NCBI RefSeq assembly: GCF_003205615.1
Contig: NZ_PYBV01000018.1
Coordinates: 58,623 to 122,622 of the forward strand
Direction: 5' to 3'
DNA length: 64,000 nucleotides
Origin: Micromonospora arborensis
GTDB lineage: Bacteria > Actinomycetota > Actinomycetes > Mycobacteriales > Micromonosporaceae
The position numbers and the translations under genes are program-made. The notes beneath the pieces are model-generated. The model worked only from the letters and a program-made list of their open reading frames with translations, was not told where the DNA came from and searched no databases. Shown piece after piece: positions 40,135-51,668 of this stretch (position 1 is the first letter of the stretch; the number at the start of each line of letters is the position of its first letter).

Positions 40135-41256
40135 TTACGCTCCGTCGTTGGCGAGTTGCTGCTGCTTGCGCCAACGGATACCCGCCTCGATGAAGCCGTC
40201 CAGATCGCCGTCGAACACCCCACTCGGATTGCCGGTCTCCTGCTCGGTTCGGAGATCCTTCACCATCTGATACGGGTGCAGGACGTAGGAGCGCATCTGG
40301 TCGCCCCACGAGCTGGTGCCGCCGCTCTTGAGGCCGGCCATCTTCTCTTCCTCCTCCTGGCGCTTGCGCTCCAGGAGTCGGGCCTGGAGCACCCGCAGCG
40401 CGGAGGCCTTGTTCTGCAGCTGGGACTTCTCGTTCTGACAGGTGACCACGATGCCGGTCGGGATGTGGGTCAGTCGGACCGCCGAGTCGGTGGTGTTGAC
40501 GCTCTGTCCACCGGGGCCGGAGGAGCGGTAGACGTCGACCCGTACCTCGTTCTCCGGGATGTCGATGTGGTCGGTCTGCTCGGTGACCGGCAGGACCTCG
40601 ACGCCGGCGAAGCTGGTCTGCCGGCGGCCCTGGTTGTCGAACGGGCTGATCCGGACCAGCCGGTGGGTGCCCGACTCGACGCTGAGCGTGCCGTACGCGT
40701 AGGGCACCTTGACCGCGAAGGTGGCCGACTTCAGGCCTGCCTCTTCGGCGTAGGAGGTCTCGTAGACCTCGGTCGGGTAGCCGTGCCGCTCCGCCCAGCG
40801 CAGGTACATCCGCAGCAGCATCTCGGCGAAGTCCGCGGCGTCCACGCCACCGGCGCCGGCCCGGATGGCGACCAGCGCCTCCCGGGAGTCGTACTCGCCG
40901 GAGAGCAGGGTGCGGACCTCCATCTCCTGGATGGCCTTCGTCAGCCCGGTGATCTCCGACTCGACCTCGGTCAGCACGCCCGGGTCGGCCTCCGCCTCGG
41001 CCAGCTCCAGCAGCACCTGGGCGTCGTCGAGGCTGGAACGCAGGCTGCCCAGCTTGCTGATCTCGCCGTTGACGTGCGACAGCTGCGAGGTCACCTGCTG
41101 AGCCTTGGCCTGGTCGTCCCACAGGTCGGGGGCGGAAGCCTCCTGCTCGAGGCGGGCCTTGTCCTCGTGGAGCCGGTCGAGGTTGAGGACGGCCTCGATG
41201 TTTCGCAGGGTCGCGTCGAGTTCCTTGAGCTGTTCGGCGTAATCGGCAGCGGTCAC
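40135..41256 (-). CDS. prfB: peptide chain release factor 2
   Basis: Release factor for UGA and UAA codons, 373 residues. The GGQ motif is in [20 protein letters not shown], the SPF anticodon-tripeptide in [13 protein letters not shown], and the N-terminal coiled coil begins [18 protein letters not shown]. There is no in-frame UGA: this prfB lacks the +1 programmed frameshift of E. coli, as usual in actinobacteria. Start GTG 41256 is chosen from family length; TACGCT ends 8 nt before it. A frame to 41343 is open but unlike the family. Confidence 0.95.
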   Translation of the reverse strand: MTAADYAEQLKELDATLRNIEAVLNLDRLHEDKARLEQEASAPDLWDDQAKAQQVTSQLSHVNGEISKLGSLRSSLDDAQVLLELAEAEADPGVLTEVESEITGLTKAIQEMEVRTLLSGEYDSREALVAIRAGAGGVDAADFAEMLLRMYLRWAERHGYPTEVYETSYAEEAGLKSATFAVKVPYAYGTLSVESGTHRLVRISPFDNQGRRQTSFAGVEVLPVTEQTDHIDIPENEVRVDVYRSSGPGGQSVNTTDSAVRLTHIPTGIVVTCQNEKSQLQNKASALRVLQARLLERKRQEEEEKMAGLKSGGTSSWGDQMRSYVLHPYQMVKDLRTEQETGNPSGVFDGDLDGFIEAGIRWRKQQQLANDGA

Positions 41257-41377
41257 GACAGACAAGCGTACTGCGCGGACGAGGAGTGAGCTTGCGAGCC
41301 CCGCAGGCCGACGCCAAATTGACGCTGCGCCACCGTGGGCCAAGCAGCTCGTTCCGTATGCGCGAACCCGCCGATCG

Positions 41378-41893
41378 TCACCCGACGGGGGCGGACTTCA
41401 ACCACGACAGGGCCGCCCGATGGTAGGCGACGGCGAACTCCAGCGCGCTGGCGTCGTAGGTCTCCCCGTCCCGTTTGGCGTTCTTTACCTGTTCCCGCAC
41501 CTGGGCGAGGGCCTCGGTGTGGTATTCGTTGGCCGAGGCGTACAGGCTCTTCAGCTGACTGGCGGAGTGCAGGTTGCCGAAGGCCATCCGGAGCGCTATC
41601 GGGTTGCGGATGGTGTCCCGCCCCGGGTTCTCGGCCAGCCAGCGGGAGAATGTCCTCTTCCCGCTGGCGGTGAGCGCGTAGGGCTGGCTCATCCGCGGCC
41701 CCGGCTTACCGAGGCGCACGAAACCCCGCTCGGCCAGCACCGGCAACTCGCGGTAGACCTGACTGCGGGTCATCGACCAGTACGGCGCCAGACGGCGCTC
41801 AGCGGCGGCCATCAACTGACCGCCTGTCATCGGGCCCTCATGGAGGAGCCCAAGAAGGGCTGCCGCCGTAGGGTTGACTCCGGAATCCGCCAT
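41378..41893 (-). CDS. PadR-family transcriptional regulator
   Basis: Regulator of 171 residues. The N-terminal winged helix has [51 protein letters not shown] (the W-YREL recognition region typical of PadR) and [16 protein letters not shown]. The C-terminal helical dimerisation part (about 85-171) fits the PadR/Vir family. Start ATG 41893 ([11 protein letters not shown]). The target and effector are unknown; it may act on its own promoter or on pruA, whose 3' end lies 175 bp away in convergent-free tandem orientation. Confidence 0.85.
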   Translation of the reverse strand: MADSGVNPTAAALLGLLHEGPMTGGQLMAAAERRLAPYWSMTRSQVYRELPVLAERGFVRLGKPGPRMSQPYALTASGKRTFSRWLAENPGRDTIRNPIALRMAFGNLHSASQLKSLYASANEYHTEALAQVREQVKNAKRDGETYDASALEFAVAYHRAALSWLKSAPVG

Positions 41894-42026
41894 GCCCACT
41901 ACGCTGCCACTTTGCGCACCCGGCGTCCAGGATTTGCCAGTTTGCCACCCAACAGGTCTTCCTAAGTGCACTGTCGGCGACAGACTGTCCGTTGAGGACT
42001 ATCGATGGGTTACGCCGTTCGGTCGA

Positions 42027-42057
42027 CCGCCGGCGGCGTCACACGCGCCACCGGCGG
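42027..42057 (-). terminator. possible terminator of pruA
   Basis: A 7-bp stem CCGCCGG / CCGGCGG with a 17-nt loop, 11 nt past the pruA stop at 42069. Confidence 0.4.
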
Positions 42058-42068
42058 GTCGTCGCCGG

Positions 42069-43697
42069 TCAGCCCATGTGGGGGTACGTGTGGTCGGTCG
42101 GCGGCACGAAGGTCTCCTTGATCGTGCGCGGCGACACCCAGCGGACCAGGTTCAGCCAGGAGCCGGCCTTGTCGTTGGTGCCGCTGGCCCGGGCACCGCC
42201 GAACGGCTGCTGCCCGACCACCGCGCCGGTCGGCTTGTCGTTGATGTAGAAGTTGCCGGCCGCGTACCGCATCCGCTCGGCGACCGCGTCGACCACCCGG
42301 CGGTCGGTGGCGAACACCGACCCGGTCAGCGCGTACGGGGCGATCGACTCGGCCTGCGCCACCACGTCGTCGAAGCGGGCGTCGTCGAAGACGTGCACGC
42401 CCAGGATCGGCCCGAAGTACTCGGTGGTGAAGGTCTCGTGGGCGGCGTCGCCGCACTCGAAGAGCGTCGGCCGGACGAAGTAGCCGACCGAGTCGTCGGC
42501 GGTGCCACCGGCGAGCACCCGGCAACTGTCGTCACCGGAGATCAACTCCAACGCCGCGGTGTGCCGGGCGAACGCCTTGTCGTCGATCACCGCGCCACCG
42601 AAGTTGCTGAAGTCGGCCACGTCGCCGTAGGTCAGCGAGTCGGTGGTGGCGGCCAGCCGGTCGCGCAGCCCACCCTCCCAGATCGAGCGCGGCACGTACG
42701 CCCGCGAGGCCGCCGAGCACTTCTGGCCCTGGTACTCGTACGCGCCACGGATCAGCGCGGTGTGCAGGGCGTCCACGTCGGCGCTGGTGTGCGCGACCAC
42801 GAAGTCCTTGCCGCCGGTCTCGCCGACCAGTCGCGGGTAGCCCCGGTAGCGGGCAATGTTGTCGCCGACGGTCCGCCACAACTGCTGGAACACCTTGGTC
42901 GAACCGGTGAAGTGGATGCCGGCCAGATCCGGGTCGGCGAGCACGACGTCGGAGACCTCCTCACCCCGGCCGGTGACCATGTTGATCACGCCGGGCGGCA
43001 GGCCGGCGGCCTCGAACAGCCGCATGGTGAAGTGCGCGGCGAACTGCTGGGTCGGGCCCGGCTTCCAGATCACCGTGTTGCCCAGCAGGGCCGGCGCCGA
43101 CGGCAGGTTGCCCGCGATGGCGGTGAAGTTGAACGGGGTGACCGCGTAGACGAAGCCCTCCAGCGGGCGGTGGTCGAAGCGGTTCCAGACGCCCGGCGAG
43201 GACGCCGGCTGCTCCTCGAGCAGACGGCGGGCGAAGTGCACGTTGAACCGGAGGAAGTCGATGAACTCGCACGCCGAGTCGATCTCCGCCTGGATCGCGG
43301 TCTTCGACTGGCCGAGCATGGTGGCGGCGTTGAGGGTGTCGCGCCAGGGACCGGCGAGCAGCTCGGCGGCACGCAGGAAGATCGCGGCGCGCTCCTCGAA
43401 GGGCAGTGCCCGCCACATCGGGGCGGCGTCCTTGGCGGCCTTGATCGCGGCGCGGGCGTCGTCGTGGGTGGCGTGCGCGGTCACACCCAGCACGTGCGCG
43501 TGCCGGTGCGGCTGCACCACGTTGATCGGGTCACCGGCGGCCATCCGCTGCTCACCGCCGATGGTCATCGGCAGATCGATGCGCTCGGCGGCGAGCTCGG
43601 TCAGCCGCCGCTGGAGCCGGTCCCGGTCTCCGCTGCCCGGCTCGTAGTTGCGAACCGGCTCGTTGCGCGGCTCGGGAACGGAGAAGACGGCATCCAT
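42069..43697 (-). CDS. pruA: L-glutamate gamma-semialdehyde dehydrogenase
   Basis: Second enzyme of proline (and arginine/ornithine) catabolism, oxidising glutamate semialdehyde (pyrroline-5-carboxylate) to glutamate with NAD+. It has 542 residues. Catalytic Cys is in YEYQGQKCSAASR, the general base Glu in RLVGETGGKDFVV, and cofactor region TPFNFTAIAGNLPSAPALLGN. The start region MDAVFSVPEPRNEPV matches the family. ATG 43697 is preceded by AGGAG. Proline dehydrogenase is not beside it in this window. A long inverted repeat lies about 200-280 bp upstream. Confidence 0.94.
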   Translation of the reverse strand: MDAVFSVPEPRNEPVRNYEPGSGDRDRLQRRLTELAAERIDLPMTIGGEQRMAAGDPINVVQPHRHAHVLGVTAHATHDDARAAIKAAKDAAPMWRALPFEERAAIFLRAAELLAGPWRDTLNAATMLGQSKTAIQAEIDSACEFIDFLRFNVHFARRLLEEQPASSPGVWNRFDHRPLEGFVYAVTPFNFTAIAGNLPSAPALLGNTVIWKPGPTQQFAAHFTMRLFEAAGLPPGVINMVTGRGEEVSDVVLADPDLAGIHFTGSTKVFQQLWRTVGDNIARYRGYPRLVGETGGKDFVVAHTSADVDALHTALIRGAYEYQGQKCSAASRAYVPRSIWEGGLRDRLAATTDSLTYGDVADFSNFGGAVIDDKAFARHTAALELISGDDSCRVLAGGTADDSVGYFVRPTLFECGDAAHETFTTEYFGPILGVHVFDDARFDDVVAQAESIAPYALTGSVFATDRRVVDAVAERMRYAAGNFYINDKPTGAVVGQQPFGGARASGTNDKAGSWLNLVRWVSPRTIKETFVPPTDHTYPHMG

Positions 43698-43900
43698 CAA
43701 GGCTCCTGGCGATCTCGACAGCAGTGGCGAAACCGGACCCGCGGGCACCGACCGGACGGCCGGACACCGGACGCCGCACCGGAGGGCCGAGCAGCGGCGG
43801 GACCTCCTGCGATTCTTTCATGCGGCGGTGCTGGCCTCGCCTCCACCACCACCCGGATGCGAAGGACCGGCCGACGTTTCTCTCCTTACCGGTCGCCGGG

Positions 43901-43976
43901 GTGGGCTGGGGCGACCGTCCCCGGCTCCGGGCGGTCAGGCTTGATCCTCCCGCCGGGGACGGTCGCCCCAGCCCCC
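43901..43976. repeat. long inverted repeat (25-bp arms, one mismatch) upstream of pruA
   Basis: The left arm 43901-43925 (GTGGGCTGGGGCGACC...) and the right arm 43952-43976 are complementary at 24 of 25 positions and flank a 26-nt spacer. It lies between the divergent genes pruA and the membrane protein at 44148. The rest of the 450-bp gap holds no gene that I can support. Confidence 0.75.
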
Positions 43977-44147
43977 GACGTTGGTCGCGGTCCGTGGGCC
44001 CGTTGCGCTTCGCCGGGGTACGGCGCTCGGGTACTGCTGATCGACTGACAGCCCCTCCCGACTCAGGGGGTGTGGCTCGTTCGGTGGGGGTCGCGGTGGC
44101 CCGCGTACCCTGAATGGTCGGTGACCTGCCGCCTCGAAGGGGAGACG

Positions 44148-45251
44148 ATGACCAAGCAGCCCGGCCGCGTCCCGGCCGCGGAGTCGCACGAGGCGGCGGC
44201 CGACGCGGCCAGCCCCAGCAGCCGGCCGCTGCCCGCGCCCGGCGCGGCGGTGCTCGCGCTGCTGGCGCTCGGGTGGCTGACCGCCATGCTCTGGTCCACC
44301 CGGGAGGCCATCAACTCGGCGGCGGCCGGGGTCACCGCGATCAGTCTCTCCGCGTTCGCCCTGCCTGGCGTGATCTCGGCCGCGCTGGTGTGCGGGTCGG
44401 CCGTCGCGCTGGCCGGCGGCAACCTGCTGGCCCGCCGGTACGGCGACTGGGCCACCCTGCGCTTTGCCGGTGCCATCGGCGGCGGAATGCTTGTCGGGTT
44501 GGCGGCCGCGCTGGCCATCAACCTCACCTACTTCGACACCTCGACCACCAACGTGATCGCCGGCACCACGGCCGCCGCGGCGATCATCGGTGGCGCGGTG
44601 GCCGGCGCGCGGAGCGCCCCAGCGGTCGGTGCGGTGGTGACCGCGGCGCTGGGCACGTTGCTCTTCGTGGTCGCGTTCAGCCGCGTCCGGGATCCGCTGT
44701 TCGACCTCTTCGGGGCCGGCGACAGCCAACAGTCGTTGGTCGACGCGGCCAAGTGGGTGTCCCGGACCGAGTCGCTCGTCGCCGGGCTGCTCGCCGGGCT
44801 GCTCGCCTTCGGCTACCTGACCTGGGCGCGGCGTCGGGCCGTTCGCCGTGATCCCGACACCCCCGCCCTGCGCTGGCCGGCGTACCTGCTCGCCGGCGCC
44901 GGGCCGGGGCTGCTCCTCCTGCTCGCCGAGGTGATCATCCGAATCGGTGGCCGGTCGCTGCTCGACCTGGCCAGCGCACTCAGCGAAGCGGACGCCGTGG
45001 CGCAGACCTCGCTGGGCAGCTCGCGGGTCGACAACGCCATCTGGGTGCTCTTCGTGGGGGCGCTGACCGCGCTGATCGCGTTCGGCCGCACGCTCGGCCC
45101 GGCAACCCACACCGACGACGAACCAGCCGACGGCTCGGACACCGTCCCGGACCGGGTCGACCCCGAGGACGGCGAGCCCGACCCGGCCGAGGCGTTCGAT
45201 CCGGCCGAGGCGTTCGACCCGGACCCGGCCAAGGCGGACCCGGCCCGCTGA
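44148..45251 (+). CDS. hypothetical multi-spanning membrane protein
   Basis: Protein of 367 residues with about eight transmembrane segments in a two-part arrangement (about 35-55, 70-90, 105-125, 135-150, 160-180, then 215-235, 255-275 and 315-335). The last ~50 residues are an acidic cytosolic tail with the repeat DPAEAFDPAEAFDPDP. No transport motif or family is recognised; similar conserved membrane proteins occur through Micromonosporaceae. ATG 44148 has GGGGAGACG upstream, and the long open frame before it (to 44070) is not used. Confidence 0.75.
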   Translation: MTKQPGRVPAAESHEAAADAASPSSRPLPAPGAAVLALLALGWLTAMLWSTREAINSAAAGVTAISLSAFALPGVISAALVCGSAVALAGGNLLARRYGDWATLRFAGAIGGGMLVGLAAALAINLTYFDTSTTNVIAGTTAAAAIIGGAVAGARSAPAVGAVVTAALGTLLFVVAFSRVRDPLFDLFGAGDSQQSLVDAAKWVSRTESLVAGLLAGLLAFGYLTWARRRAVRRDPDTPALRWPAYLLAGAGPGLLLLLAEVIIRIGGRSLLDLASALSEADAVAQTSLGSSRVDNAIWVLFVGALTALIAFGRTLGPATHTDDEPADGSDTVPDRVDPEDGEPDPAEAFDPAEAFDPDPAKADPAR

Positions 45252-45321
45252 CGTCGGACGGGGCTGTTCGACGGCCGGCGTCAGCGGGCCCTGCCGCTGG
45301 CTGTTGGCGCGGCAGCGTGGC

Positions 45322-45831
45322 TCAGCTGGCCGCGCGTAGCAGCAGGTCCAGCTCCGTCACGTCGTACCACTCCAGCTCGTGGTCCTCGGCCCCATCAACT
45401 GTGAACTGGGCGTCGGGGTCCCCAGCGGCCGCCTCGGCCACCACTTCGGCCGCCGCGGCGACCTCCTCGACCGCGTCCGCGCCGTCCACGTGGATGGCCG
45501 CGACGGCACCCACCGGCACGGCGTCGGCCAACGTCACCGTGCTGGAACCCAGCTCACCGTCGCCCCGCCCGAGCGCGCGTGCCGGCAGATCGGCCGAGAC
45601 GACGACGCGGCGGCGGGGAGCGGCCGGGTCGGCCCGGAGCAGGTTCAGCGCGTCCTGGGCGGCCCGGGTGAACGCGACGTACTCCAGCTCCTCCTCGTCG
45701 CCCTCGGCGTACCACTCGCGCAGCGCCGGGGTCACCGCGTGCGCCTGGTCGGCGGCCAGCCCCTCCTCGCGCAGCCGGGCCAGCATCGGTACGGTCGCCG
45801 GCACATACACCCGGACAAGCTCGTCGGTCAC
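45322..45831 (-). CDS. DUF6912 family protein
   Basis: Soluble, acidic protein of 169 residues found in many actinobacteria. The typical opening is [15 protein letters not shown], followed by [25 protein letters not shown], which is nearly invariant in the family. The rest has AARDALN-type helix and strands VVVSADLPA and AAIHVDGAD, and ends with [14 protein letters not shown]. Function unknown. Start GTG 45831 lies 8 nt from GGGGAG. The frame is open further upstream but the family begins here. Confidence 0.8.
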   Translation of the reverse strand: MTDELVRVYVPATVPMLARLREEGLAADQAHAVTPALREWYAEGDEEELEYVAFTRAAQDALNLLRADPAAPRRRVVVSADLPARALGRGDGELGSSTVTLADAVPVGAVAAIHVDGADAVEEVAAAAEVVAEAAAGDPDAQFTVDGAEDHELEWYDVTELDLLLRAAS

Positions 45832-46046
45832 CGGTCGTCTCCCCGCCTCGTCCTCCACCGGCGTCCGCCGGCACGGGCGCAGATCATGCCGCACGCCGTG
45901 ACCGTCATACACCCCGGCTCCGGCCGGTGGAAGTTCCCAACCGGCGTGTCTCGGGAGGTCGGCAAGCCGCCGGCCCGTGCGGATGCTGGGCGGCCGGGGC
46001 TGTCGATGGCAAACTGAGCCAAACGACGCCAACCCCGGGAGTTCCT

Positions 46047-46274
46047 GTGGAGCCGAGGTTCCTGCTGCTCTCCGACGTCGCCGCCGAGCTGAACGTGTCG
46101 GATTCGCAGGTCTACCACATGGTGCGCAGCGGCGAACTGCCGGCGATCAAGATCGGCGGACGCGGCCAGTGGCGCGTCGAGCGCGCACGCCTGGAGGATT
46201 ACATAGCGCGCAAGTACGACGAAACAGCGGACTGGGTCCAGAGCAATCCGCTGATCGACCGCGACCCCGAGTAG
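46047..46274 (+). CDS. BldC-type/excisionase-family MerR-like HTH protein
   Basis: Small DNA-binding protein of 75 residues with a single helix-turn-helix: [42 protein letters not shown] (in segments) and then a helix [15 protein letters not shown]. This is the HTH_17 (excisionase/BldC) type, where the wing GGRGQWRV carries DNA-contact residues. In actinobacteria short proteins of this kind act as developmental or household regulators. Start GTG 46047 has GGGAG 5 nt upstream. No integrase is nearby, so a phage excisionase role is unlikely. Confidence 0.85.
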   Translation: MEPRFLLLSDVAAELNVSDSQVYHMVRSGELPAIKIGGRGQWRVERARLEDYIARKYDETADWVQSNPLIDRDPE

Positions 46275-46369
46275 ACGCGACCCCCACTCAGCCAGCCCTC
46301 CGCGTGATCCTCCGCATCGCCGCGCCTCTTTCGCACGATCCACCCCGCGTCGCCGCACCCTCCTCGCAC

Positions 46370-46444
46370 GATCCACTCCATATCGCCGAAGTTGGGGTTT
46401 CGAGGCGGGTTGGATACCGCCATGTCGGCGAAACGGAGTGGATC
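46370..46444. repeat. nested palindromic element (REP-like)
   Basis: GATCCACTCC, four bases, CGCCGA (46370-46389) pairs with TCGGCG, four bases, GGAGTGGATC (46425-46444). Inside the loop GGCGG-CCGCC pair again around GTTGGATA (46404-46421). Just to the left, TCGCACGATCCAC appears twice (near 46331 and 46364), a degenerate extension of the left arm. It sits in the gap between the HTH gene and the Rv3235-family gene. Confidence 0.65.
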
Positions 46445-46557
46445 ACGCCGCGTAGCGGGCGGGTTCCCACGCTGAGCCATTGACCGGGGCCGCTTTGTCG
46501 CTCAGAATCGAGCTTGTCGGAGGCAAACGAAAGCAAACGCAAGATCAAGGGGGCACG

Positions 46558-47148
46558 ATGAGCGAGGCACGACCCGGTCCTTCCCGGCCACCCGTGCGAC
46601 TGCGCCCTGTCCCGCCCATCGACCCGCCGTACGCCGACGAGACCGACGAGGCGTACTGGCCGGCACCCACCCACGGTCAGCTCGCCCTCGACCTGTTCGC
46701 CTCGACCCGGCCAGACCCGGTCCGGCCGCCCGAGCGCCGGGCCGCTCTTCGCCCGGTTCCCAGCCGGTCGACCACGCACCCGGTCACGCCGATACCGCCA
46801 GCGACCGCCCCGGAAGCCACCCGAGTCGCCCATCGGTTCGTCGGCAGTTGCCTGGAGGTGGTGAACGGCTACCGCTCGCCGGCACAGGTGCGGGCGCTGC
46901 TCGACCCGGCCCGAGCAAGTGACCTCCTGACCGAGCTGGCCCGTGCGTCCGGGCGGGCCGCGGCACCTCGTCGCCGCGCCGGCCGGCCAGTGGTCCGGCT
47001 GCTTCGCATGCGGGTCTGCGAACCCCGGGAGGCCGCAGTGGAGGCAGCAGCCGTCCTCACCGGCGCGGGCGGTCAGAGTTGGGCCATGGCGCTCCGCCTG
47101 GAGCATCGCCGGGGCCGCTGGCTCTGCACCGCCCTGCACGTCCTCTGA
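46558..47148 (+). CDS. Rv3235 family protein
   Basis: Protein of 196 residues; the first ~85 are Pro/Arg-rich and disordered. The folded C-terminal part (about 88-196) has RVAHRFVGSCLEVVNGYRSPAQVRALLD and RRGRWLCTALHVL, the pattern of the actinobacterial Rv3235 family. Its position next to secA agrees with the M. tuberculosis order around Rv3235-Rv3240c. Function unknown. ATG 46558 has AAGGGGG 5 nt upstream. Confidence 0.8.
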   Translation: MSEARPGPSRPPVRLRPVPPIDPPYADETDEAYWPAPTHGQLALDLFASTRPDPVRPPERRAALRPVPSRSTTHPVTPIPPATAPEATRVAHRFVGSCLEVVNGYRSPAQVRALLDPARASDLLTELARASGRAAAPRRRAGRPVVRLLRMRVCEPREAAVEAAAVLTGAGGQSWAMALRLEHRRGRWLCTALHVL

Positions 47149-47170
47149 CCAAACCCGACCCGGCGCAGCC

Positions 47171-47309
47171 CCGAGCCCCCGCGCGACCCCCGAGCCCTCG
47201 CGCGACCCCCAGCCACGCGAGGCCCAGCCACGCGAGGCCCTTAGCCAAGCGCGACCCCCAGCCACGCGAGGCCCTTAACCACCGCGCAAGCCACAACCAC
47301 GCGAGGCTC
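47171..47309. repeat. degenerate tandem repeats between the Rv3235-family gene and secA
   Basis: The unit AGCCACGCGAGGCCC and variants (with or without a CTTAGCCAAGCGCGACCCCC spacer) occur about five times. I see no coding sense in it. Confidence 0.7.
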
Positions 47310-47372
47310 ACCGGCCCTCAGGCGTGTGAAAAACCAGCCAGTCCGGCTGGACGTGTGAGGGCTGGAGACGCC

Positions 47373-47405
47373 GACGGGTCCCGGCCTGATCGGCCGGGAC
47401 CCGTC
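47373..47405. terminator. bidirectional terminator between convergent genes
   Basis: A perfect 14-bp stem GACGGGTCCCGGCC / GGCCGGGACCCGTC with a 5-nt loop, 16 nt from the secA stop. Confidence 0.8.
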
Positions 47406-47420
47406 GGTCAGTGCTGTTGG

Positions 47421-50348
<2,928 letters not shown>

Positions 50349-50516
50349 GGATCAACGCTCCCCTAGACAGTCTCGAACCATCGTAGGCGCTCCATCGGCG
50401 CGATGGTCACTGGTGGCGGTGGTCGCCTCCGCCGAACCCGACATAATTCGCGTCCTGCGCACTCCCCGAACGTTATCCGGTTACGCCGTCGGCGAACGGT
50501 GCGGCACGATGCACGG

Positions 50517-51668
50517 GTGGAGCCCGTGGAGATCATCGAGGACGGCGTGCTGCTGCGGCCCTGGCGGGACACCGACGCCGACGCCGTGCACCTTGCCTGC
50601 CAGGATGCGGACATTCAGCGCTGGACCACCGTCCCGCGCCCATATCGACCCGAACACGCCCTCGGCTTCGTCACCGAGATGAGCCGGACGGCCTGGGCGG
50701 AGGGCACCGGGGCGCCGTTCGCGGTCTGCGACCCGGCGACAGGTGAACTGCTCGGCTCGTGCGGGTTGATCTCCATCGACCGGGACGGCACCGGCGAGGT
50801 CGGTTACTGGACCGCCCCCTGGGCGCGCGGCCGCGGGGTGATGGTCCGGGCCACCCGGGCGGTTGCCCGCTGGTCCTTCGACACCATCGGGCTGCGCCGG
50901 CTGATCTGGCAGGCCGAGGTGGGCAACCACGCCTCCCGGTTGGTCGCCCTCCGGGCCGGTTTCCGGATCGACGGCCGGCTGCGGCTGGCCAACCCGGCGT
51001 CGCGGTCCGACGCGGACGGCTGGATCGGCTCGCTGCTGCCCGGTGAGGTGCCCACGCCCGGGTCGACCGGGCCGGCCGGTCCGGGCACCCTCGCCGCCCG
51101 GCGTGCCGCCGTCTTCGGCCGCCCACAGCCCACCCTGTTCGCCACCGCCGGGGCCGGTGAGCTGCGGATACGGCCGATGGAGGAGCAGGACCTGGACGCC
51201 GTGGTGCAGACCTGCCAGGACCCGGACAGCATTCGCTGGACGACCGTGCCGGACCCGTACGAGTACGCCGACGCGCAGGGGTACCAGGCCTACGGCCAGG
51301 ACGCCTGGGCCCGAGGGGACGCCGCCTGCTTCGTGATCGCCGACCCGGACGACAGGTACGCGGGCACGATCGACCTGCGGCTCTCCCCCACCGACGCCCT
51401 GCTGGCCGACGTCGGCTTCATGACCGCCCCGGCGGCCCGGGGCCGGGGGTACATGCCGGCCGCGCTGGTGGCGCTCAGCGCCTGGGGCTGCACCACGCTG
51501 GGTCTGGCCCGGATCGAGTGGAAGGCGAACGTGGGCAACACCGCCTCCCGGCGGGTGGCGGAGAAGGCGGGCTTCACGTTCGAGGGGACGGCCCGGGACG
51601 GGGTGCAGCACCGGGGCGAGCGGGTCGACGTGTGGGTGGCCGCGCTGCTCGCGAGGGATCTGGGATGA
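50517..51668 (+). CDS. double GNAT N-acetyltransferase
   Basis: Two RimJ/RimL-type GNAT domains in one 383-residue chain: domain 1 about 8-180 (LRPWRDTDADAVHLACQD, IQRWTTVPRPY, YWTAPWARGRGVMVRATRAV as acetyl-CoA loop) and domain 2 about 215-380 (IRPMEEQDLDAVVQTCQD, IRWTTVPDPY, FMTAPAARGRGYMPAALVAL). The two domains are clearly related to each other (same W-TTVP-PY). The following gene also has two GNAT domains and overlaps this stop, so four acetyltransferase domains are co-translated. The substrate (protein N-termini, antibiotics, or other amines) is unknown. The GTG start at 50517 is one of two close GTGs. Confidence 0.85.
   Translation: MEPVEIIEDGVLLRPWRDTDADAVHLACQDADIQRWTTVPRPYRPEHALGFVTEMSRTAWAEGTGAPFAVCDPATGELLGSCGLISIDRDGTGEVGYWTAPWARGRGVMVRATRAVARWSFDTIGLRRLIWQAEVGNHASRLVALRAGFRIDGRLRLANPASRSDADGWIGSLLPGEVPTPGSTGPAGPGTLAARRAAVFGRPQPTLFATAGAGELRIRPMEEQDLDAVVQTCQDPDSIRWTTVPDPYEYADAQGYQAYGQDAWARGDAACFVIADPDDRYAGTIDLRLSPTDALLADVGFMTAPAARGRGYMPAALVALSAWGCTTLGLARIEWKANVGNTASRRVAEKAGFTFEGTARDGVQHRGERVDVWVAALLARDLG

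Noticed and set aside
40135-41256. Programmed +1 frameshift in prfB
   Set aside because: The frame runs without an internal UGA from the start, so no frameshift is needed.
46047-46274. Phage or plasmid excisionase
   Set aside because: No integrase, attachment site or mobile genes near; the protein fits the BldC-type chromosomal family.
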